From Bradyrhizobium sp. URHD0069 (GTDB lineage Bacteria > Pseudomonadota > Alphaproteobacteria > Rhizobiales > Xanthobacteraceae): a DNA stretch of 33,370 bases. Shown here piece after piece: positions 15,226 to 23,240 of the stretch (the first letter of the stretch is position 1; each line of letters opens with the position of its first letter). The stretch lies in NCBI RefSeq assembly GCF_000701345.1, contig NZ_JNIJ01000054.1, positions 1 through 33,370 on the forward strand, in the 5' to 3' direction. Position numbers and translations under genes: made by a program. The notes beneath the pieces are model-generated. The model was not told where the DNA came from. It made no database searches and worked only from the letters and a program-made list of their open reading frames with translations.

Positions 15226-16827
15226 CTAGGCTCGGGTCACGGCCCCCGCCTCGCGCAGCTGCCGCTTCATCACCTTGCCATTGGCGTTGCGCGGCAGCGG
15301 CTCCGCCGTCAGGTCGATGGTTTCCGGCACTTTGTAGTCCGAGAGCCGCTCGGCGCACCAGGCGCGCAGGGCCTCGGCGCTGATGCCGCTATCTCGGATC
15401 ACAATGACGGCGTGCACGCGCTCGCCGAGCACCGGGCAGGGCTTGGCGATGATGGCGCTTTCGACCACGCCGGGATGACCGGCAAGCACCGACTCGACCT
15501 CGGCGGAATAGATCTTCAGCCCACCGCGATTGATCATGTCTTTCTGGCGATCGAACACGCGCACAAAATTCCGTGCATCAATCGAACCGAGATCGCCCGA
15601 ATGCCAGAAGCCGCCGGTGAAGCTTTCGGCCGTCGCCTTTGGATTATTCCAGTATCCCTTGATGACCGAACCACTGTGGATCCAGATTTCGCCGATCTCG
15701 CCGCGCGGCAGCTCGCGGCCGTTGGCATCCATCACGACGATATGCGCGCCCGGACAGGGAACGCCGACGCTGTCGATGTGCTCAGCGGTCAGTTCCGGCG
15801 GCATGATGGTCGAAGGCGACGTTGTCTCGGTCGAACCGTAGGCGTTGATCAGCTTCAACCCGGGAATCTTGGCGGCCAGTTTTTGGATGGTCGCGATCGG
15901 CATCGGCGCACCGCCGTATCCGCCGATCCGCCACGCCGAGAGATCGTAGGAGTCGAAGTCCGCCTGCAGCAGGCAAAGATTATACATCGCCGGCACCATC
16001 ACGGTCTGTGTGACGCGTTCGCGCGAGGCGACTTTCAAATAATCCGCGGCCTTGAATTCGGCGGCGATGATCAGCGTTCCCGCGCAACGCGCCATGCTCA
16101 TGATGTTGGCGACCACGCCGGTCACATGCGCGAGCGGCACCGCCGCGATCGAACGATCCGCCGAGGTCAGCTCCATGCAGGCTTCATAAATCATCGCCGA
16201 ATGGACGATGTTGCAATGGGCGAGCATCGCGCCCTTGGGACGGCCGGTGGTGCCGGAGGTGTAGAGAATCATGGCGGTGTCTTCTTCGCCGACACCGGCA
16301 GGCCCCGACAAAGGCGCGTTGCTGGCCAAATCGGAAAATGCCGATCTGCCGGTGTCATCGACGGAGATTCGGTGCAGCAGGTCGGGAACGTCGCGGGCAT
16401 CGGGCAACCGGTCGGCCAGCGTAGCCTCGTGGATAAGGAGCCTGGCGCCGCAATCGGTGAGCACATAGGCGATTTCCGGCTTTTGCTGCCGGGTGCTGAG
16501 CAGAACCGTCACCTATCCGAGCTGCGCCGCGCCGAACATCGCCAGCACGAACTCGATGCGGTTGCCAAGCAGCAGCGCAACGCGGTCGCCGCTTTGCAAA
16601 CCCAGCTTGTGCAACCCGGCCGCGATTTGCGCCGACTGTTGCGCGACTTCACGCCAGGTCATCCGTCTGATGCCGCAGACCAGCGCCTCGCCATCCGGAT
16701 TTCTTGAAGCCGCATCTGCCACCATCGCCCAGACGCTCTTCGGCCGCTCGCAAAACGCCGGCACCACGCGATCGCCGAAGCGGGCCTCAAGCTGCATGGC
16801 CGGAATGGAATATTGCGACCAGTCCAT
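15226..16827 (-). pseudogene. Acyl-CoA synthetase (AMP-forming), interrupted by an in-frame amber codon
   Basis: Read through, this is a normal-length (about 533 codons) class I adenylate-forming ligase that would activate a carboxylic acid to its CoA thioester. The N-terminal 104 residues (16827-16516) are followed by TAG at 16513-16515, then the frame continues unchanged for 428 residues with every core motif: 'ILYTSGTTGRPKGAML' (A3), 'YGSTETTS' (A5), 'HSGDLG' (A7), 'DRQKDMINRGGLKIYSAEVE' (A8) and the lysine in 'PRNANGKVMKRQ' (A10). A GTG immediately after the TAG could reinitiate, but it would lack the N-terminal subdomain. No other damage is visible, so the lesion is recent, a sequencing error, or suppressed. 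It is the last gene after nnrU and panB, 13 bases from panB. Confidence 0.85.
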
Positions 16828-16840
16828 TATCGCTTCCGTG

Positions 16841-17665
16841 TCAGCCTTTCGCCTTCATGCCGTAGACGTGTTCCGGCCCGGGGAAAGCCCGCGAGCGCAC
16901 GTCTTTGGCATAGCCCTCGATCGCCGCCTCGATCATCGGGCCGAGATCGCCGTAGCGGCGAACGAATTTCGGCGTCCGCGGCGACAGCCCCAGCATGTCT
17001 TCCAGCACCAGCACTTGGCCATCGCAGGCGGCACTGGCGCCGATGCCGATGGTCGGAATGGCGATGGTCTCGGTGATCTTCCTGGCCAGCGGTTCTGCCA
17101 CGGCCTCGATCACGACCGAGAACGCCCCCGCCTCGGAAATTGCGTTGGCGTCGTTCTCGATCGGCTCCCAGCTGTTCTCCTCGCGGCCCTGGGCGCGAAA
17201 GGAGCCGAGTGTGTTGATCGATTGCGGCGTCAGCCCGATGTGGCCCATCACCGGAATGCCGCGCTCGGAAAGAAACGCGACGGTCTCCGCCATCCGCGCG
17301 CCGCCTTCAAGTTTCACCGCGCCGCAATGGGTTTCTTTCAGGATTCGCACGGCGGAATGAAACGCCTGCTCTTTCGAGGCCTCATAGGAACCAAACGGCA
17401 TATCCACTACGACCAGCGCATGTTGCGAGCCGCGCATGACGGCGCGGCCTTGCAGGATCATCATATCAAGCGTGACCGGCACCGTAGTCTCCAGGCCGTG
17501 CATCACATTCCCCAGGGAATCGCCGACAAGGATGACGTCGCAATGGCGGTCTACCAATGCTGCGGTATGCGCGTGATACGACGTCAGCATCACGATCGGC
17601 TCGCCATTCTTGCGGGCCCGAATATCCGGCGCAGTCTTACGCTTGATGGTCGATTGGATAGACAT
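16841..17665 (-). CDS. panB: 3-methyl-2-oxobutanoate hydroxymethyltransferase PanB
   Basis: PanB transfers a hydroxymethyl group from methylene-tetrahydrofolate to 2-oxoisovalerate, forming ketopantoate for pantothenate and CoA synthesis. The 274-residue sequence shows the family signature 'LVGDSLGNVMHG' with metal ligand Asp49, a second ligand Asp88 in 'VVDMPFGSYEAS', and the catalytic Glu187 in 'VVIEAV'. The start at 17665 is one base after the nnrU stop codon (17667-17669), so the two are tightly coupled. panC and panD are not adjacent. The following gene encodes a broken acyl-CoA ligase. Confidence 0.96.
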   Translation of the reverse strand: MSIQSTIKRKTAPDIRARKNGEPIVMLTSYHAHTAALVDRHCDVILVGDSLGNVMHGLETTVPVTLDMMILQGRAVMRGSQHALVVVDMPFGSYEASKEQAFHSAVRILKETHCGAVKLEGGARMAETVAFLSERGIPVMGHIGLTPQSINTLGSFRAQGREENSWEPIENDANAISEAGAFSVVIEAVAEPLARKITETIAIPTIGIGASAACDGQVLVLEDMLGLSPRTPKFVRRYGDLGPMIEAAIEGYAKDVRSRAFPGPEHVYGMKAKG

Positions 17666-17666
17666 T

Positions 17667-18266
17667 TTAAGCTCCGACGACGGGGACGCCGATCACGACC
17701 GGGTGGAACGCGAACGCGAGCGCCAGATAGGCGACCAGCCCGACCGCCACCGCGATCAGGTCGTTGCCGGCGCCGCCCACCGGGATCGGCGGCGCCCCGG
17801 TGTCGGTTCGATGCTTGAGCGAGATGCGGTCGAACACCGCCCATCCGAGGAACGAGCCGAACAGAATGATCGAGCCGAGATCGCCGTTGGCGAGCAGATG
17901 CGCTGCCGCCCATAACTTGATGCCTGTCAGCATCGGATGCTTCAGCGTGGTGTAGATGCGGCCGCGGATATAGGACGCGACAACCAAGATGACGGCAGGC
18001 AGCATCAGCGCGACCGTGATGTGCTTCAGCGCGGTGGGCGGATACCAGACATCGATCCACCCCGTCGCGCGATATCGGGCAAAGCCCCAGACGATCAGCG
18101 CGAGGCCGACGACTGACGCCAGCGCATAGCCGATCTTGTAACCGCCCTCGCCCGTTGACGCGATCAGGCGCGCCCGCATCTCGCGCTGGGTGGTAAGCGT
18201 ATGGACGCCGAAGAACAGCGCGAGGCCCAGGATCATCACCAGCAGTCCCACGATGTGCTCCTTCAT
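17667..18266 (-). CDS. NnrU family membrane protein
   Basis: The 199-residue protein is strongly hydrophobic, with about five or six membrane helices and the family features 'FFGVHTLTTQREMR' and 'HPMLTGIKLWAAAHLLANGDL'. NnrU proteins were first described next to nitric oxide reductase genes in denitrifiers and resemble isoprenylcysteine methyltransferase-like/methyltransferase-fold membrane proteins; their biochemical role is unknown. No denitrification genes are seen in this window. Here it is the first gene of a minus-strand set with panB and an acyl-CoA ligase, which points away from a strictly denitrification-linked role. Confidence 0.88.
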   Translation of the reverse strand: MKEHIVGLLVMILGLALFFGVHTLTTQREMRARLIASTGEGGYKIGYALASVVGLALIVWGFARYRATGWIDVWYPPTALKHITVALMLPAVILVVASYIRGRIYTTLKHPMLTGIKLWAAAHLLANGDLGSIILFGSFLGWAVFDRISLKHRTDTGAPPIPVGGAGNDLIAVAVGLVAYLALAFAFHPVVIGVPVVGA

Positions 18267-18367
18267 GGCCGATTTCGCTTGGCATGGCCGGTTTTGCCAG
18301 CTTCGCGTATCACCTTAAGGGCTTAAACCGCAATGCGTTAAAACGCGCCCAAAGCCATACCCGGCGT

Positions 18368-18428
18368 CATTCCGGAATGGTCCGTAGGACCAGACCTCAG
18401 ATGCCATTGCTCATCGGGAATCCCGATG
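18368..18428. repeat. Cluster of three perfect short palindromes
   Basis: Within 61 bases lie CATTCCGGAATG, GGTCC-GTA-GGACC (sharing its first two bases region) and CATCGGG-AAT-CCCGATG. About 70 bases further right another hairpin (CGCGC-GTCA-GCGCG) is followed by the same CTCAGATG string that sits between the second and third palindromes. The composition is that of a dispersed Bradyrhizobium-type repeat. It lies upstream of nnrU and downstream of the next minus-strand gene; the gap 18267-18521 holds no gene. Confidence 0.75.
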
Positions 18429-18521
18429 TGGATGGAAGTTGGCAAAACAATCGCGGGATTTCGGGTTCGCGCGTCAGCGCGCCCTCAGATGTGCAGTCGG
18501 GGAAATGGCGGGAGATAACAT

Positions 18522-19133
18522 TCAAGGGGTTGCCGACTGCTTGCCCAAGTTCCTGTTATCGACATAGCGGATCGCAATCGGTCGCCCGGCGAGCGCGCCG
18601 CCAAGTCCGGCGGTGAATTTCAGCGGCCGGCACGCATCAAGCGACGCGTTGATCGCCTTGAGATAGGTGGTGCGGGTGTCCGCTGACACGCCCGCCGTCG
18701 CGTAAGTCATGCGCGGGGCCGCAATGATGTCGCCGGAACGCTTGAAACTGAACCGAACCGAGATCTGCATGCCCTCCCGGGCGGACTCGGCCGGCGGCGG
18801 CGACCAGCAGGACCGCAGCGCCGCAAAAAGGTCGCCGATGGTATTGAGATCGTGGTCGGGCCGGACGTATTTTGCGGTGTCGTTGCGCGAAGGCACGGTT
18901 TCGACCGTTAGCTGCAGATTTTCGCCATAGGGATAATCAATCTCGGGAATGCAGGGTCCGTGATTAAATACGCTGCAGAACGACGGCGTGCACGGCCGGC
19001 CGGCCAGCACACTGCAGGGCGCATGTGAAAACGGCGTGGCATCGATGTGGTGCCGCTGCCCGGCATTGGCCGCTCCGGTGACCATCATTCCCGCAATTAC
19101 AACTATCAGACAGACAACGATCCGTCGGAGCAT
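18522..19133 (-). CDS. Secreted cysteine-containing protein of unknown function
   Basis: The ATG at 19133 gives a 203-residue precursor with a clear signal peptide ('MLRRIVVCLIVVIAGMMVTG' then AANA, likely cleavage before GQRHH), and GAGGG lies about nine bases upstream. A longer frame starting at 19220 would add a second hydrophobic segment and is less likely. The mature part has a cysteine-rich N-terminal stretch (CSVLAGRPC, CSVFNHGPC) that could form disulfides. The C-terminal half ('ISVRFSFKRSGDIIAAPRMT') resembles the TonB/TolA C-terminal fold, in which such beta strands carry 'G.I..P...' patterns. That similarity is weak and is inference. It is followed by intergenic DNA on both sides and appears monocistronic. 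Confidence 0.75.
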   Translation of the reverse strand: MLRRIVVCLIVVIAGMMVTGAANAGQRHHIDATPFSHAPCSVLAGRPCTPSFCSVFNHGPCIPEIDYPYGENLQLTVETVPSRNDTAKYVRPDHDLNTIGDLFAALRSCWSPPPAESAREGMQISVRFSFKRSGDIIAAPRMTYATAGVSADTRTTYLKAINASLDACRPLKFTAGLGGALAGRPIAIRYVDNRNLGKQSATP

Positions 19134-19322
19134 GAAGCAAGCCCTCGCAGGCAACACGACTAAAAATGACACAAACCCAAAAATGAGGCGCCCTGCGGGC
19201 GGTATCAAGCCTGGGTTCATTCACATCCGCGCGTTCATGGCGGAAGGTAGGCGTGGGCTTTCACCGCGTCCGCTTTCGCGGCGTATGACGATCCGATGTG
19301 GAACAGCGTAACGCGCTCGTCG

Positions 19323-20939
19323 CTACGCTTTCCGCTTCACGTCCTTGATGCTGGAGAACGTGATGCCCTCGGCACGCTCGCGGGTATAGCCTAAATAAAA
19401 TTCATTCTTGGCCAAAAATACGGGATCGCCATCGACATCGTCGGCAACGCCGGAGCCGTTGGCGGCGATAAAGCCGTCGAGCTTCTTGCGGTCGTCTGAT
19501 GAAATCCAGCGCGCCAGCTGAAACTCCGAGACCTCGAATTCCACCGGCAGCGAATATTCGGCGTCGAGCCGTGCCTTCAGCACGTCGAGCTGCAGCGGCC
19601 CGACCACGCCGACCAAGGCCGGCGCGCCGTCGCGCGGCCGGAACACCTGCACCACGCCCTCTTCCGACATCTGCTGCAAGGCTTCTTTGAGCTTCTTGGC
19701 CTTCATCGCGTCGGTCAGCCGCACCCGGCGGACGATTTCCGGGGCGAAGCTCGGCACGCCGACGAAGGTAAGATCCTCGCCTTCGGTCAGCGTGTCGCCG
19801 ATCCGCAACGTGCCGTGATTGGGAATGCCGACGACGTCGCCGGCGAAGGCCTCGTCGGCCAGCGCGCGATCTTGTGCGAAGAAGAATTGCGGGCTCGACA
19901 GGCTCATATTCTTGCCTGTGCGCACCAGCTTCGCCTTCATGCCGCGCGTCAGCTTGCCCGAACACAGCCGCGCGAACGCGATGCGGTCGCGATGGTTGGG
20001 ATCCATATTTGCCTGGATCTTGAACACGAAGGCGCTCATGCGCGGCTCCGATGCCTCGACCTTGCGCAGATTACTGTCCTGCGCACGCGGCGGCGGCGCG
20101 AATTTGCCGAGGCCCTCCAGGAGATCGCCGACGCCGAAATTGCGCAGCGCGCTGCCGAAATAGACCGGCGTCATGTGGCCTTCGCGAAAGGAAGCCAGAT
20201 CGAACGGTTTGCTGGCTTCCTTCACCAGCGCCAGTTCGTCGGTGATTTCGTTGACGTCGAGATTGGCGTTGCGTCCTGCGAGTTCGGCGACGTCGATGTT
20301 TTCGGCAGCACCGGTCTTGGCGCCGCCGCCTTCGAGCAGACGGATGCCGCCGGTGGAAATATCGTAGGTGCCGAGAAAATCGCGGCCACGGCCGACCGGC
20401 CAGGTCATCGGCGTGGTGTCGAGTGCCAGCGTCTTTTCGATCTCGTCGAGGAGATCGAAGGTATCGCGGCTCTCGCGATCCATCTTGTTGATGAAGGTGA
20501 TGATCGGAATGTCGCGGAGACGGCAGACTTCGATCAGCTTCAGCGTCCGCGCCTCGATGCCTTTGGCGGCATCGATCACCATCACGGCGGAGTCGACCGC
20601 GGTCAGCGTGCGGTAGGTATCTTCGGAAAAGTCCTCGTGGCCCGGCGTGTCCAACAAGTTGAACACCAGATTCTGGAACTCAAACGTCATCACCGAGGTC
20701 ACGACCGAGATGCCGCGATCGCGCTCAATCTTCATCCAGTCCGAACGGGTGTTGCGCCGTTCGCCCTTGGCCTTGACCTGGCCGGCCAGATTGATGGCGC
20801 CGCCGAACAGCAGCAGCTTTTCGGTCAGCGTGGTCTTGCCGGCGTCCGGATGCGAGATGATGGCAAAGGTACGCCGCCGCTCCACCTCTGCGGCAATCGG
20901 TGAACGGGACAAGGATTCGGCAAGGACGAGGTCAGACAT
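19323..20939 (-). CDS. prfC: Peptide chain release factor 3 (RF3)
   Basis: RF3 is a translational GTPase that removes RF1 or RF2 from the ribosome after termination. The G1 motif is 'ISHPDAGKTT' (H30 to T37 region), switch II 'LLDTPGHEDF', and 'TFINKMDRES' supplies NKMD. RF3-typical segments follow, including 'VQVFRPRDGAPALVGVVGPL' and 'LDAEYSLPVEFE'. The chosen ATG at 20939 (MSDLVLAES) gives 538 residues, the usual length; the frame extends 29 codons further upstream, but that segment shows no RF3 similarity. It is transcribed divergently from the guanidinium exporter unit. Confidence 0.97.
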   Translation of the reverse strand: MSDLVLAESLSRSPIAAEVERRRTFAIISHPDAGKTTLTEKLLLFGGAINLAGQVKAKGERRNTRSDWMKIERDRGISVVTSVMTFEFQNLVFNLLDTPGHEDFSEDTYRTLTAVDSAVMVIDAAKGIEARTLKLIEVCRLRDIPIITFINKMDRESRDTFDLLDEIEKTLALDTTPMTWPVGRGRDFLGTYDISTGGIRLLEGGGAKTGAAENIDVAELAGRNANLDVNEITDELALVKEASKPFDLASFREGHMTPVYFGSALRNFGVGDLLEGLGKFAPPPRAQDSNLRKVEASEPRMSAFVFKIQANMDPNHRDRIAFARLCSGKLTRGMKAKLVRTGKNMSLSSPQFFFAQDRALADEAFAGDVVGIPNHGTLRIGDTLTEGEDLTFVGVPSFAPEIVRRVRLTDAMKAKKLKEALQQMSEEGVVQVFRPRDGAPALVGVVGPLQLDVLKARLDAEYSLPVEFEVSEFQLARWISSDDRKKLDGFIAANGSGVADDVDGDPVFLAKNEFYLGYTRERAEGITFSSIKDVKRKA

Positions 20940-21037
20940 CAGCGAGCCTGTGGCAGGGAAACCGGGCGCAATCAAGGGGGATTGCAGGGCACAGGCGCGG
21001 TTGCGCGCGGGCCCGCTCGACCTCATATAGTTGGTGC

Positions 21038-21088
21038 GAGGACGACCTCCAATCCATCCATCATCATCATGCGCAGGGACGACCCTGC
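21038..21088 (+). promoter_or_regulatory. Guanidine-II (mini-ykkC) riboswitch
   Basis: Two hairpins with identical ACGA loops stand in tandem: GAGG-ACGA-CCTC (21038-21049) and GCAGGG-ACGA-CCCTGC (21073-21088). Two short stems with ACGR tetraloops joined by a linker define the guanidine-II class, in which the loops dock on each other when guanidinium binds. The second stem ends six bases before GGAGG (21095-21099), and the exporter ATG is at 21107, a spacing suited to translational control in which ligand binding frees the ribosome binding site. Confidence 0.9.
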
Positions 21089-21106
21089 TTGCCCGGAGGC
21101 CGTCTT

Positions 21107-21421
21107 ATGGCGTGGCTGCTGTTGTTGATCGCGGGTTTGCTGGAAGTCGGCTGGGCGGTCGGACTTAAATATACCGAGGGTTTTACCCGTCTCGTTCCCT
21201 CCGTGCTGACGCTGGTCAGCATGGCCGCCAGCGTCGGCATGCTGGGCCTGGCGCTCAAAACGCTGCCGATCGGAACCGCCTACGCGGTGTGGACCGGGAT
21301 CGGCGCGGTCGGCACCGCGATCCTGGGCATCGTGCTGTTCGGCGATCCCGCCGGGATCGCGCGGATTGCCTGCATCGGCCTGATCATCGCCGGCATCGTC
21401 GGACTGAAGCTGGTGACGTGA
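21107..21421 (+). CDS. gdx: SMR family guanidinium exporter Gdx (SugE type)
   Basis: This 104-residue small multidrug resistance protein has four helices and the membrane-embedded Glu13 that couples proton and substrate. The sequence 'EVGWAVGLKYTEGFTR' follows the SugE/Gdx pattern (W-A-x-G-L-K-Y-T-x-G-F) rather than the EmrE/QacE pattern, marking it as a guanidinium/proton antiporter that works as an antiparallel dimer in the inner membrane. The ATG at 21107 is fixed by GGAGG seven bases upstream; the frame extends further left, but only across the riboswitch. The riboswitch directly in front confirms guanidinium as the likely substrate. The gene ends four bases before the convergent pit gene. 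Confidence 0.94.
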   Translation: MAWLLLLIAGLLEVGWAVGLKYTEGFTRLVPSVLTLVSMAASVGMLGLALKTLPIGTAYAVWTGIGAVGTAILGIVLFGDPAGIARIACIGLIIAGIVGLKLVT

Positions 21422-21424
21422 GCT

Positions 21425-22438
21425 CTATTTGGAGAGGCTGACCAGATTGACCGCCCAATACGCCAGCGCCGCCACGAGCGCCGAGGCCGGGATGGTGATG
21501 ACCCAGGCATAGACGATCGAGCTCGCCACGTTCCAGCGCACCGCCGAGGCACGCCGCGCCGCGCCGACGCCGATGATCGCGCCGGTGATGGTGTGGGTAG
21601 TCGAGACGGGAACACCGAGCCACGTCGCCATGAACAGCGTCGCGGCCCCGCCGGTCTCGGCACAAAACCCCTGCATCGGCGTCAGCTTTGTGATCCGAAG
21701 GCCCATGGTCCGGACGATCCGCCAGCCTCCCATCAGGGTACCCAGCGCCATCGCTGCCTGGCACGCCAGCACCACCCAGAACGGCACTGAAAATTCTGTG
21801 CCAAGGTGTCCCTGCGAATACAGCAGCACCGCGATGATGCCCATGGTCTTTTGCGCATCATTGCCGCCATGTCCCAGCGAATACAGCGATGCCGAGACGA
21901 ACTGCAGAATGCGGAAAGCGCGGTCGACCGCGAATGGCGTCGAGCGTACCGACGCCCAGGACACGATCGCAACCAGTACCAGCGCCAGCAAAAATCCGAC
22001 CAACGGCGACACCACGATAGCGAGCAATGTCTTCGACAGGCCGCTCCAGACCGCCGCCGAAATTCCGGCCTTGGCCATGCCGCCTCCGACCAGTCCCCCA
22101 ATCAGAGCGTGCGAACTACTCGACGGTATTCCCAAGCCCCATGTGATCAGGTTCCAGACGATCGCGCCTATCAACGCGGCGAATATCACCTGCGCGTCGA
22201 TGATGCTGGGATCGATGATCCCGGTGCCGATGGTATTTGCGACATGAAGCCCGAACACCAGGAAGGCGATGAAATTGAAGAACGCCGCCCACAGCACGGC
22301 GTATTGCGGCCGCAGCACCCGGGTCGATACGATCGTCGCAATCGAGTTGGCGGCGTCGTGCAATCCATTGAGGAAGTCGAACAGCAACGCGACTGCGATT
22401 AATCCGACCAGAATCGGAAGACCAAGCGTGGCATCCAC
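21425..22438 (-). CDS. pit: Inorganic phosphate transporter, PiT family
   Basis: PiT proteins are low-affinity symporters that import metal-phosphate in bacteria. The 337-residue protein has about ten helices and the two family signature repeats: 'FDFLNGLHDAANSIAT' near the N-terminus and 'SLGHGGNDAQKTMGII' in the second half, plus 'GIPSSSSHALIGGLVGGG' and 'GVPVSTTHTITGAIIG'. It follows the DUF47 gene after 14 bases, the same order as the orfA-pit operon described in Sinorhizobium meliloti, where PhoB represses expression under phosphate starvation. A PHO-box-like site lies before the DUF47 gene. The stop codon is four bases from the end of the convergent gdx gene. Confidence 0.95.
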   Translation of the reverse strand: MDATLGLPILVGLIAVALLFDFLNGLHDAANSIATIVSTRVLRPQYAVLWAAFFNFIAFLVFGLHVANTIGTGIIDPSIIDAQVIFAALIGAIVWNLITWGLGIPSSSSHALIGGLVGGGMAKAGISAAVWSGLSKTLLAIVVSPLVGFLLALVLVAIVSWASVRSTPFAVDRAFRILQFVSASLYSLGHGGNDAQKTMGIIAVLLYSQGHLGTEFSVPFWVVLACQAAMALGTLMGGWRIVRTMGLRITKLTPMQGFCAETGGAATLFMATWLGVPVSTTHTITGAIIGVGAARRASAVRWNVASSIVYAWVITIPASALVAALAYWAVNLVSLSK

Positions 22439-22452
22439 TGCGCGGCCCTGCC

Positions 22453-23097
22453 CTATACCTGCTCGATCACGATACTGTTGATCTCATTGGCAACGTCGTC
22501 GAACCGGTCGGCGACTTTCTCCAGATGGTCGTAGATCTCCGCACCGACGATGAAATCCATCGCGTTGGCATTGCGGTGCTTGAGGAACAGCTCCTTGAGG
22601 CCGATGTCGTGGAGATCGTCGACCCGGCCCTCCAGCTTAGTCAGTTCCTCCGTGATCGCCGTCAGCATCGCGACATTGGCGCCGATCGATTGCATCAGCG
22701 GTAGCGCGCGGTCCACGAGGTTGGCGCATTCGACCAGCAGCGTTCCCATTTCCCGCATCGGCGGCTCGAACGTGCGCACCTCGAACAGAATGACCGCCTT
22801 GGCGGTCTGCTGCATCTGGTCGATGGCGTCGTCCATCGAGGTGATCAGGTTCTTGATATCGCCGCGATCAAACGGCGTGATAAAGGTCCTGCGCACCGCG
22901 GTGAGCACCTCGCGGGTGATATTGTCGGCGTCGTTTTCAAACTGATTGACGCGCTGGCAGAACGCCGGCGTTTCCTCGCCGCCGCGCAGCATGTCCTGCA
23001 ACGCCAGCGCGCCCTGCACAACGGTCTGGGAATGCCGGGCGAACAGCTCGAAAAATCGCTCCTCCCTCGGAAGAAAGGCGCGAAACCAACGCAGCAT
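22453..23097 (-). CDS. DUF47 (PhoU-like) phosphate transport accessory protein
   Basis: The 214-residue all-helical cytoplasmic protein belongs to the DUF47/YkaA family, distant relatives of PhoU. Family-typical segments include 'FFELFARHSQTVVQGALALQ', 'FENDADNITREVLTAVRRTF' and 'PFDRGDIKNLITSMDDAIDQ', with many conserved acidic residues thought to bind metal clusters as in PhoU. These proteins are encoded with PiT transporters and modulate their activity. It is the first gene of the pair. The ATG at 23097 lies 40 bases from the PHO-box-like element; the ribosome binding site is weak (GTGGA about ten bases upstream). Confidence 0.92.
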   Translation of the reverse strand: MLRWFRAFLPREERFFELFARHSQTVVQGALALQDMLRGGEETPAFCQRVNQFENDADNITREVLTAVRRTFITPFDRGDIKNLITSMDDAIDQMQQTAKAVILFEVRTFEPPMREMGTLLVECANLVDRALPLMQSIGANVAMLTAITEELTKLEGRVDDLHDIGLKELFLKHRNANAMDFIVGAEIYDHLEKVADRFDDVANEINSIVIEQV

Positions 23098-23137
23098 CTG
23101 ACATGTCCACTGTTGCGGGAATGGCGGCCGAACCGGC

Positions 23138-23155
23138 CTGTCACACAGCTGTCAT
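23138..23155. promoter_or_regulatory. PHO-box-like PhoB binding site
   Basis: CTGTCAC and CTGTCAT stand as seven-base direct repeats separated by ACAG, matching the PhoB box layout (CTGTCAT-N4-CTGTCAT) with one changed base. The repeats read on the plus strand, whereas the phosphate transport genes are on the minus strand. The site is about 40 bases from the DUF47 start codon, where bound PhoB could overlap the promoter. This orientation and closeness favour repression, as known for orfA-pit in Sinorhizobium. Confidence 0.8.
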
Positions 23156-23199
23156 AAACCATTTCGCGCAGCCAGCGGCTATCGGACCCGGGTCATCCA

Positions 23200-23228
23200 C
23201 CGCTTTGTAGCGGCCGGAAACGTTCCGG
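23200..23228. repeat. Two adjacent short hairpins downstream of livM
   Basis: CCGCT-TTGT-AGCGG (23200-23213) is followed without a gap by CCGGAA-ACG-TTCCGG (23214-23228). They lie just past the livM stop codon and could end or protect the liv transcript, but no T run follows on the minus strand. Confidence 0.5.
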
Positions 23229-23240
23229 AATTGATTCCGC

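Noticed and set aside
15166..16707. 513-codon open frame on the plus strand
   Set aside because: It is antisense to the acyl-CoA ligase, whose frame carries all adenylation motifs. The plus-strand translation is rich in His, Arg and Gly with no domain pattern, typical of the opposite strand of GC-rich genes.
16493..17818. 441-codon open frame on the plus strand
   Set aside because: It is antisense to panB and parts of its neighbours. Its translation is low-complexity and arginine-rich, and panB is unmistakable.
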